Assembly: GCF_029258575.1 (NCBI RefSeq)
Contig: NZ_JARHYI010000130.1
Location: 1-35,354 of the forward strand
Length of the DNA: 35,354 nt
DNA from: Brachyspira sp.
GTDB lineage: Bacteria > Spirochaetota > Brachyspiria > Brachyspirales > Brachyspiraceae
Direction: 5' to 3'
How positions within the stretch are numbered: position 1 is the first letter of the stretch; the number at the start of each line of letters is the position of its first letter. This document shows positions 28,167 to 35,354 of this stretch, piece after piece. The notes below the pieces were generated by a model. The model was given only the letters and a program-made list of their open reading frames with translations, had not been told where the DNA came from and searched no databases. The position numbers and the translations under genes were made by a program.

Positions 28167-29189
28167 ATGAATGAAAATATTTTAGTAGTAGAGCATAGAA
28201 CAGATCTATTAGAAAGATTTGTTGATATATTAAGAGCAAGACATTATAACCCTATATCAACCAAATCTCGTTCGCAGGCAGTTAATATCTCTAATGAAAG
28301 TACATTAGATTTGATACTTTTAGATGCTGATATAGGAGATTCTCAAGGTCTTCATCTTTTAGATACATTTAAAAATCAGGAATCTACTAAAGGAACTCCT
28401 GTAATACTTCTAAGCACTCCGTATAGAAAAATGGAGTTTATAGAAGAAGCAATAAATCTAGGAATTGACGGACTTATATTTATACCTTTCGATGAAATGG
28501 AGCTTGTTGTAAGAGTAAATAGCTGCCTAAAATTTAGAAAGCTATATGTAGAACATCAAAAATTAATTAAACAGGCTGATTATCTTCAAAACTCTTTAAC
28601 TGATATGACTGAAGTTTCAAATAGAAATTATCAATCATATAAAGAAGCTCAGAAAAAATATGATGATATATTGAATATAGATTTGGAAACAGGGCTTTGG
28701 AATAAAAAAGAATTTTATGAGCAATTTTCAAGACTGCTTTATGAAACTGTAAGGCATGAAGAAACTATTGTACTCGCTTGCTTTTCTATAGACGGTCTTG
28801 ATAATATTATAAGCGAATTCGGAATAATTGCAGCTGAAGAGATAATGCTGAAATTTACTGAAGTGCTTAGAAAAACTACAAGAAAAGAAGATATTATAGC
28901 AAGATTTGATAATAATCAATTTATGGTTACTTTCAATAGGATGAATATAAAACTATATGATAAAAAAATAGATGAGATAAGAAATTTCGTTGATAAAAAT
29001 GAACTTGAATATAATGGAATTATAATAAAATATACTATCTCTGTAGGAATATCATATACTGCATATAAGAAAAACTATCATATAGAAAATATGGATAAAG
29101 AAATTGCACCTGTACTTTTAGCACTTCATAATGCAAAAAGAAGGGGGTTTGCAAGTTTATTTGTGCATCCTACACTTATTAAAAGGTAA
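28167..29189 (+). CDS. Response regulator-like protein with degenerate GGDEF domain
   Basis: REC-like ILVVEHRTDLLERF...LILLDADIGDSQGL; GGDEF-fold with ARFDNNQFMVTF in place of GGDEF. Confidence 0.82.
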   Translation: MNENILVVEHRTDLLERFVDILRARHYNPISTKSRSQAVNISNESTLDLILLDADIGDSQGLHLLDTFKNQESTKGTPVILLSTPYRKMEFIEEAINLGIDGLIFIPFDEMELVVRVNSCLKFRKLYVEHQKLIKQADYLQNSLTDMTEVSNRNYQSYKEAQKKYDDILNIDLETGLWNKKEFYEQFSRLLYETVRHEETIVLACFSIDGLDNIISEFGIIAAEEIMLKFTEVLRKTTRKEDIIARFDNNQFMVTFNRMNIKLYDKKIDEIRNFVDKNELEYNGIIIKYTISVGISYTAYKKNYHIENMDKEIAPVLLALHNAKRRGFASLFVHPTLIKR

Positions 29190-29199
29190 TATCAATTTT

Positions 29200-29793
29200 A
29201 TGATTATTAATCTTGATAAAAATAATAATGAAAGTATATTGTATGCGGCAAATGAAGTTGTAAAAGTTATAAATGATGGAGGAATAGTTGTTTCTCCTAC
29301 AGATACAGTTTATGGAATGCTTGCCGATGCTTTCAATACCGATGCTGTGAATAAGATATATTCTATCAAAGAAAGAGAGAAGAATAAACCTCTTTTGATT
29401 CTTTTAAGTAATTTAGAGAGCGTATCAAAATTTTCTGATAAAGAAGTACCTGATAAAATCAAAAAAAATATACCTGGCGAATTAACTTTCATTATGCCTC
29501 TTTTTAATGAATTAAAAAACACATTCTCATATTTAAAAGATACTGTAGCTTTAAGAATACCTAATGATAAATATATGCAGTTTATATTAAAAGGCACTAA
29601 TCCTTTAGTAGCTCCTTCAGCCAATCCTAGCGGTTACGGAGTGATACTTGACGGCAATGAATTAGTAGAACTTTACAAAGATAAAGCTGACTTAATAATT
29701 AATGCAGGAGTATTAGAAAATAAAATGCCTTCCACACTTTATGACTGCTTAGAAAATAAAGTTCTTCGTCAGGGTGCTGTTCATTTAAATTAA
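29200..29793 (+). CDS. Sua5/YciO/YrdC-family threonylcarbamoyl-AMP synthase-like protein
   Basis: GGIVVSPTDTVYGMLADAFN, IKEREKNKPLLILLSN, LVAPSANPSG. Start moved from 29131 to ATG 29200, after the stop of the preceding gene. Confidence 0.9.
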   Translation: MIINLDKNNNESILYAANEVVKVINDGGIVVSPTDTVYGMLADAFNTDAVNKIYSIKEREKNKPLLILLSNLESVSKFSDKEVPDKIKKNIPGELTFIMPLFNELKNTFSYLKDTVALRIPNDKYMQFILKGTNPLVAPSANPSGYGVILDGNELVELYKDKADLIINAGVLENKMPSTLYDCLENKVLRQGAVHLN

Positions 29794-29803
29794 AATAAAC
29801 GCC

Positions 29804-29836
29804 GACTATTGACATTTTTGTCAAATAGTTTATTAT
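29804..29836 (+). promoter_or_regulatory. Promoter TTGACA-N16-TATTAT overlapped by inverted repeat ACTATTGACA-ttttt-TGTCAAATAGT
   Basis: Direct reading; upstream of the two-gene ImmA/IrrE unit. Confidence 0.55.
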
Positions 29837-29890
29837 TAAATAATTGATAGAATGTGATAAATTTATCAAAAATTTTTAGAGGGGGCTTTT

Positions 29891-30115
29891 ATGTTTAATT
29901 ATAAAAAGGAAGATATAATTCAATTAACAACAGAAAAGCAAATAGAAGATTTTTTTGAATCTCAAAATATAAAAGATTTCAAAGAAAAAGAGAATATTTT
30001 AAAAGATGTTATGTCAATAGATGAAGTATTTGATGTTCCTGGTGATTATACAGATGAAGATAATTATTTAGCAATTCTATCTGCTTTTATAGAGGGTTCT
30101 TGGAGGCTATTTTGA
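29891..30115 (+). CDS. Small hypothetical protein, partner of the downstream ImmA/IrrE-like gene
   Basis: RBS GAGGGGG; ends by overlapping the next gene (TTGA overlap). Confidence 0.65.
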   Translation: MFNYKKEDIIQLTTEKQIEDFFESQNIKDFKEKENILKDVMSIDEVFDVPGDYTDEDNYLAILSAFIEGSWRLF

Positions 30116-30717
30116 ATATTGATAAATATGATATTAAAAAAATATCAGATTCTTTAAATTTGAATGAAGAATATATAAATTATATAATAGATGACTTTAA
30201 CAATATATTACAGCCATTTATAACCAAAAATTATTTATCTCATTTAGTTTCTGCAATTGAAGATGTTATTAATGATAAAGTAAAGAAAGAATTAAAACAT
30301 AGAATGGAAAATGAAAAAGATGATACGAAGAGGCAAGAATTATTTACTTTAATGGAAGCTAAACATTATAGATTATTCCCTATTTTGATAGAACCTTTTA
30401 CTATATATAATAAGAGAAAAGCCCAAATTATAACTTTTGCTAAAAGAAATATTGGTGCTGGTGCTATAATTTATTATGATGATAGATTGGAAGATAAACA
30501 AAAAAGATTGTTGATAGCACATGAACTTGGTCATTTATATATGAAATATGTATCCACTAAAAAGAATGAAAAAGAATTGGAAAAAGTTGTAACAGTGTTT
30601 TCAATATTAGCTATTTTAGATAAAGATGATTTTTATAGAAATAGAAGCAAATCATTAATATCAAAAGGTATTGATGAAATTCTTTCTAATGTGGAACGGT
30701 TGTTTAAATTCAAATAA
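30112..30717 (+). CDS. ImmA/IrrE-family (DUF955-like) metallopeptidase
   Basis: LLIAHELGHLYMKYV zinc motif; TTG start at 30112 with GGAGG at 30102-30106, overlapping the previous stop. Confidence 0.78.
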   Translation: MNIDKYDIKKISDSLNLNEEYINYIIDDFNNILQPFITKNYLSHLVSAIEDVINDKVKKELKHRMENEKDDTKRQELFTLMEAKHYRLFPILIEPFTIYNKRKAQIITFAKRNIGAGAIIYYDDRLEDKQKRLLIAHELGHLYMKYVSTKKNEKELEKVVTVFSILAILDKDDFYRNRSKSLISKGIDEILSNVERLFKFK

Positions 30718-30721
30718 TTTT

Positions 30722-30964
30722 TTAATTATCAATTTTCATATAAACCCCATCAATACTCTTTTGAATCTCAATAGTTTTTTCAATAACGCTAATAACTTTC
30801 TGTATATGCATAATGTCATTAAGAGTAAGAGTTTCGCGAGCCTTTATATATTTTTCTATAGGCTTGTAACCTCCGATTGAATAATTGTATACCTCTTCGC
30901 TGACATTGTCGAAATACTGTGAGGAGTTGATTTTTATTTTGTTATTTTCAAATTTACAGAAAAA
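30722..30964 (-). pseudogene. Fragment of the C-terminal domain of a type ISP-like restriction-modification enzyme
   Basis: KIKINSSQYFDNVSEEVYNYSIGGYKPIEKYIKARETLTLNDIMHIQKVISVIEKTIEIQKSID resembles the iGGYqv.eKWLKdRk..L..edi.hY.ki...l.eTi.l...ID tail; no helicase or methyltransferase domains present. Confidence 0.65.
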
Positions 30965-31010
30965 TTTTATTCTGCGTGCGGTTAATAAATTAAAGAATTT
31001 AAAATAAATT

Positions 31011-31035
31011 TTGGGGTGGGTGGGCGGGCAGAGTA
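31011..31035 (+). repeat. G-rich island related to the element heads; canonical G4 motif GGGGTGGGTGGGCGGG at 31013-31028
   Basis: Direct reading: ttGGGGTGGGTGGGCGGGCAGAGTAG; CAGAGTA also follows the ACGCACG end at 14287. Confidence 0.75.
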
Positions 31036-31106
31036 GATTAAAAAAATAAAAAAGACTTACCATTATAAAATAACAGCAAGCCCAATAAAAATGTATATAT
31101 TATTTT

Positions 31107-32264
31107 TTAATTAGTAGTATCAGCAGAATCATTTTTTACACCAGTGAGTGATTCTTCTATAGTAGGGGCAGAAGATGATTTTCCTTCGCCTATAACAGAT
31201 TTTGCAAGATTCTTTATTTTATCGCTTGCAGATGAATCGGCTAATTTTTTTATAGCTTCATACATATTTCCAGTAGGAGCTGAATCTTTGTATAAACTAA
31301 TTATTTCTGAAGTGATAGCTTCAGAGTTATCATTTTTAAGCCTATAAAGAAGAAGTTCCTCTATTTCAGGTTCAGATTTATAATCAGATAAAGCCTTGAT
31401 AGCATAAAGTCTTACAGAATCGCTGTCATTTTTAGCTGCTTCTATAATGTCTTTTTTTACATCGCCGTAAGCACTGTATTCTGGAAGTACATATATAACC
31501 CTAGCAGTAATTTCAGGTAAATCTTCAGCTAGAAGTTTCTGTAATATCTCATAATTTTCAGCACTAGGATAAGCACCCAAAGCTACAACTCCCATATAAC
31601 GAACCAAAGCAGGCTCTCCTGCATTCTGTGCTGCATTTTTACAGATATCTTCACCTTTAGTATTTTTTGTTTCGCTGAAATATCTCAATATCTCAACTTT
31701 TGTAGATGAACCTATAGTATTATTAGTATACTGCTCCAATAAATAATCAGCTGCAATTTCCGATTTTATAGCACCCAAAGCATTTACCATACTATCCAAT
31801 ACAAGACCAGATGCATTTGTAATTTCTGCCATTATAGGAACTTCATATTTTATATCAGGATAAATAGAGCATAAATAATAAGCATCTTTTCTTACACTAT
31901 CATTCTCATCTTTAATAGCATACTCTATCACCATTTTTGCATTATCATTTTTATTTTGCTTGAAGAAATTAATAATCTCGCTTTTTACTCTATTATTCAT
32001 TTCTTCAGGATAATGATTAGCAATCATAGTAATATCAGCTTCATTTTTTGTTCTTTTTATTTTAGCTATTGTAGCTATTTTTTGAGTAGGAGTACCATAT
32101 TTGAAAGCCTTTTCATATTCAGCATTAGCCAAGCTTGATGAAACAGATGAAGTATTAGTTTCACTTATAGGAGTGCTAGGAGCTTCATTTGTAGGGCTTT
32201 CTGCAAATACTTCAAAATTAATAATTGTAGTGAATAAAAAAGTAAATAATATTATATTTCTCAT
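31107..32264 (-). CDS. Secreted HEAT-repeat-like protein
   Basis: Signal peptide; repeats such as DSVRLYAIKALSDYKSEPEIEELLLYRLKND, ALVRYMGVVALGAYPSAENYEILQKLL. Confidence 0.75.
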   Translation of the reverse strand: MRNIILFTFLFTTIINFEVFAESPTNEAPSTPISETNTSSVSSSLANAEYEKAFKYGTPTQKIATIAKIKRTKNEADITMIANHYPEEMNNRVKSEIINFFKQNKNDNAKMVIEYAIKDENDSVRKDAYYLCSIYPDIKYEVPIMAEITNASGLVLDSMVNALGAIKSEIAADYLLEQYTNNTIGSSTKVEILRYFSETKNTKGEDICKNAAQNAGEPALVRYMGVVALGAYPSAENYEILQKLLAEDLPEITARVIYVLPEYSAYGDVKKDIIEAAKNDSDSVRLYAIKALSDYKSEPEIEELLLYRLKNDNSEAITSEIISLYKDSAPTGNMYEAIKKLADSSASDKIKNLAKSVIGEGKSSSAPTIEESLTGVKNDSADTTN

Positions 32265-32292
32265 AAAATAAAAATTTCCTTAAAGTTGATAA

Positions 32293-32331
32293 TAAACCCC
32301 CTTTAATATTATAATAATAAAGGAGGTTTAA
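32293..32331 (-). terminator. Terminator of the OmpA-like lipoprotein gene(s)
   Basis: AAACCCCCTTTA...TAAAGGAGGTTTA arms. Confidence 0.55.
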
Positions 32332-32347
32332 AGTTTTATATAAAAAA

Positions 32348-32977
32348 TTAATTTCCTTGAAATGTGCTTTCTTGTTTTACATCCAAACTAGAAATATATG
32401 TATTATACTTTACCATATCTTCATCATTTTCTATAATAACAAATTCATATCTTCTCAATTCATTTTGAGCAGGATATTCAGGAAGAGCCTCTCCTAAAGG
32501 ACTTTCTATAACCCTATCAGAAGCAACCCCTTTAGCCAATAGATACGATCTTCCGTTTTTAGCCCTTATAACAGATAAATTATAGTTATAAGGATAAGCT
32601 TTACCTCTATTACTTGTATGAGCTTCTAGAACAATATTTATATCTGGATTTTTATCTAAAAACTCTATAACCTGAGTAAAAGATTTATCTGCTGTAGCGG
32701 GCATATTAGTTTCTACAAATTTAAATATCACTTTAGGTGTAGTTTCCAATATTCTTCCTCTATCAGTTTCTCTTATAGAGGTATTAGCAGGAAGATAAAG
32801 CTCTTTATTTTCAGAAGCTAATGTTTTAGTTTCTTCTTGTTTCGGCTTTTCTTCTATTTCTTCTACTGCAGCAGGCTCATCTGCTATAACAACATCTTCA
32901 GGAGTAGTACTTTTAGGTGTACTCTTACATGCTATAACAAAGATCAATAAACTAAAAATAAATAAAAGTTTTTTCAT
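32348..32977 (-). CDS. OmpA-like lipoprotein
   Basis: Lipobox FVIAC; INIVLEAHTSNRGKAYPYNYNLSVIRAKNGRSYLLAKGVASDRV..GEALPEYP, OmpA C-like. Confidence 0.8.
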   Translation of the reverse strand: MKKLLFIFSLLIFVIACKSTPKSTTPEDVVIADEPAAVEEIEEKPKQEETKTLASENKELYLPANTSIRETDRGRILETTPKVIFKFVETNMPATADKSFTQVIEFLDKNPDINIVLEAHTSNRGKAYPYNYNLSVIRAKNGRSYLLAKGVASDRVIESPLGEALPEYPAQNELRRYEFVIIENDEDMVKYNTYISSLDVKQESTFQGN

Positions 32978-32998
32978 TATTTTACTTAAACCTCGGCA

Positions 32999-33613
32999 TT
33001 AATTTTTTTCTTTATTAATGTCGACAGTTTTAGCAAAATCGTTATATTTTTTCAAATCAGCTTCATTCATTATGATAATAAATTCACTTCTTCTATTTTC
33101 CTGAAGAGTAGGATATTCAGGTAAAGCCTCCCCGAATGCATTTTTAAGTAATTTACTGTTTTCCACACCTAATTTGATTATATAATTATAACTTTTATCA
33201 GATCTTCTTTGAGATAATTTGTAATTGTATGGAGCAGGACCATCTTTACTGGAATTTCCTTCTACCATTATTCTAACATTAGGATTATTATTTATTATTT
33301 GATGTACTAGATTATATGCCTCTTTATAGCTTCCTATTTCTATAGTATTATCAAAACTGAATTTTACCTCGTAGGTACTTCCTTTTTTTCCAATATCTGA
33401 TTTAGATTTAGGATCATGCAAAACTAATACTTTTCCCCTTGGAGTTTCTCTTACACTAGCTCCGTCTGGTAAATTTAACCCCTTGGCATTTTGATTATTA
33501 CCTTCTGTTGTTTGAAATCCAGCTCCTTTCTCAGGTCCATTAGCTACAGGTGCACTTTTACAAGCCACTATGGAAATAATGATTAAACACATAATTAAAA
33601 ATACTTTTTTCAT
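32999..33613 (-). CDS. OmpA-like lipoprotein, tandem paralogue
   Basis: Lipobox SIVAC; VRIMVEGNSSKDGPAPYNYKLSQRRSDKSYNYIIKLGVENSKL..GEALPEYP. Confidence 0.8.
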   Translation of the reverse strand: MKKVFLIMCLIIISIVACKSAPVANGPEKGAGFQTTEGNNQNAKGLNLPDGASVRETPRGKVLVLHDPKSKSDIGKKGSTYEVKFSFDNTIEIGSYKEAYNLVHQIINNNPNVRIMVEGNSSKDGPAPYNYKLSQRRSDKSYNYIIKLGVENSKLLKNAFGEALPEYPTLQENRRSEFIIIMNEADLKKYNDFAKTVDINKEKN

Positions 33614-33782
33614 GATTATTTTCCCTTATAAAAATCATATTTATATTCTGATATCATATTAAAATAATTAACATAATACATCTTCATATATTTATAACAA
33701 GACAATAATATATTTGTAAAATCATTATGTATGGTTATCAATATATAAAGTTATTTTTTTACATATAATACATTTTATAGAA

Positions 33783-35354
33783 CTATTTTGTGGATTTTAT
33801 ATATATGCATTCAAATGTATCACCCAAATTTTTCTTTTTAGCTACTGAATTGTATATTTTTGATAAAAAACCATTTTTTTTGATAAAATTAAAGCCAAAT
33901 ATATCACATAATCTATTATAATAAACACTTTGATTTTCAATATTAACACATTTTAATGAATATTTAGACATAAGTATATCAAGAGATTTAGGATTAGTTT
34001 CAAAGGCATGATCTGAAGGCACTATAGAAAAATAATTCTTATTAAATCTTCCGCTTAATCCGTTACCATTAGGTGTAGCAAAGGCTAAAATACCATCATC
34101 TCTAAGAGAATATATCATACGCTCCAAAATAGTTTCAAAATTATATATATGCTCTATAACATACCAAGCAGTTATTATATCATATTCTTTTTCTTTGTAC
34201 TCAAAATCAAGTAAAGAACAATTATGTACATTAAGATTGAGAGTATTTATACAATAATTAGAGGCATATTCACTTATTTCTATTCCCTCTGTTTCATAAC
34301 CGCATTCTCTTGCCTCTTTAAGGAAAAATCCCATTGCACTTCCTATATCAAGAACTTTTCCATTAGGTTTTATTTTCTTTATTTTTTCCAATCTTCTTTT
34401 GGCTAAAGCTGTTAAATTGGTACTGTCTTCCTCATAAGTTTTACCGTACTGATTCTTATAATCTTCTACAAAATATTTTGATGAATAATCTGTAAAAGGA
34501 GGAAGAAAATATTTTCTAAATAAAGTATTACATTTTCTGCATTTATATAGATTAGATTCTAAATTTCTATTTTTCATCTCTATACGGATACTTTGACAAA
34601 AAGGACATTTTATATTTTTGAAATCTTTAATATTATCTATTATAATTTTTATACGCTCTAAAGATTTTTCGGTATTTATCAATTCGCCTTTGTTTATATG
34701 CTGATTATTATTATTAAATAGAAATTCTCTCAATTTTGACACAGCAGTATTTGTATCTATATCCTGAAAAAAGCCCAAATTAAAAAATAATTCCTTCTGA
34801 TTTTCTCCCAAATCATCATGATACTTTGTAGGCGAAAGCAATATTACAGGTATTGAAGATTCCAAACATTCAAAAGCAGTAAGTCCAAAATATGTCATTA
34901 CAGCACTATATGGATTTAAAAATATATCTGTTCCGAAATTTTTGTATTTGATATTATCATATTCACTTTCTTTTTCTGAGTCTATCAAAACAAAATTTTT
35001 ATCTTTTATTTTGCTTATTATATCTATAGCTTTCTTTTTTAATTCATTATTAAATCCCAAATAAAGTAAAACAGGAGCATCGGCATCATATTTAGGTTTT
35101 ATATTAGAATTTAGTATAGTTACTATAAAAGGCTTTATATTAACCTCTTTAGAATTATCCAAATTCGGAAGCATTTCTATAACTATATCAGCAAATGCTC
35201 TCTCATTGCCCGCACTATCTACTATTATAACATTACTTATTTTTTTTAATTCTATTATATATTTAGATTCTACTTCCCTGTTGTCTACTATTATTAAATA
35301 TGGTTTTATATTTTTTATTTCATTATACTTACAAGTTGTTATACTGCTATCTTT
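33783..35354 (-). CDS. PseG/SpsG-like domain fused to zinc-ribbon plus class I SAM methyltransferase (partial, runs off window)
   Basis: CPFCQS..CRKCN zinc ribbon; SAM motif GKVLDIGSAMGFFLKEARECGYETEGIEIS, YDIITAWYVIEHI. Frame stays open upstream of the track's start 35174 to the window end (KDSSITTCKYNEIKNIKPYLIIVDNREVESKYIIELKKISNVIIVDSAGNERAFADIVIE-). Confidence 0.75.
   Translation of the reverse strand, partial: KDSSITTCKYNEIKNIKPYLIIVDNREVESKYIIELKKISNVIIVDSAGNERAFADIVIEMLPNLDNSKEVNIKPFIVTILNSNIKPKYDADAPVLLYLGFNNELKKKAIDIISKIKDKNFVLIDSEKESEYDNIKYKNFGTDIFLNPYSAVMTYFGLTAFECLESSIPVILLSPTKYHDDLGENQKELFFNLGFFQDIDTNTAVSKLREFLFNNNNQHINKGELINTEKSLERIKIIIDNIKDFKNIKCPFCQSIRIEMKNRNLESNLYKCRKCNTLFRKYFLPPFTDYSSKYFVEDYKNQYGKTYEEDSTNLTALAKRRLEKIKKIKPNGKVLDIGSAMGFFLKEARECGYETEGIEISEYASNYCINTLNLNVHNCSLLDFEYKEKEYDIITAWYVIEHIYNFETILERMIYSLRDDGILAFATPNGNGLSGRFNKNYFSIVPSDHAFETNPKSLDILMSKYSLKCVNIENQSVYYNRLCDIFGFNFIKKNGFLSKIYNSVAKKKNLGDTFECIYIKSTK

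Noticed and set aside
5305-31035. CRISPR interpretation of the dispersed GGGYGGG repeats
   Set aside because: Copies are dispersed over 26 kb between unrelated genes in both orientations, not a regularly spaced array, and no cas genes are present.

Overview
This AT-rich bacterial chromosomal window looks like a spirochaete, probably Brachyspira; that genus call is inference from composition and gene content. It is mostly ordinary genes: a DeoR-regulated fructose-type PTS operon with a class II aldolase, Fe-ADH, an alanine symporter, FolD, an NfeD-type protease, a ferritin-like/VIT protein, an EamA transporter, an SMC ATPase, ArgS, a UvrD/PcrA helicase, paired ChrA halves, a BFD-like ferredoxin, YbaK, a DUF4234 protein, aspartate kinase, a degenerate REC-GGDEF protein, Sua5/YrdC, an ImmA/IrrE-type two-gene unit, HEAT and OmpA-like lipoproteins, and a PseG-like/methyltransferase fusion running off the end. 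The most interesting signal is intergenic. At least six copies (plus one degenerate) of a fixed-length, roughly 85-bp element each have one G-rich strand, with a head CTTGGGYGGGYA and a tail TTAAAGGGYGGGGTATGTAAA. Two pairs sit tail-to-tail as large inverted repeats. One copy and one related island sit at the breakpoints of decayed genes (an EamA fragment and a type ISP restriction-enzyme C-terminal fragment). The island contains a canonical G-quadruplex motif, GGGGTGGGTGGGCGGG. A 33-aa small ORF with a strong Shine-Dalgarno, absent from the ORF track, is also worth checking. No CRISPR array, rRNA or tRNA was recognised.
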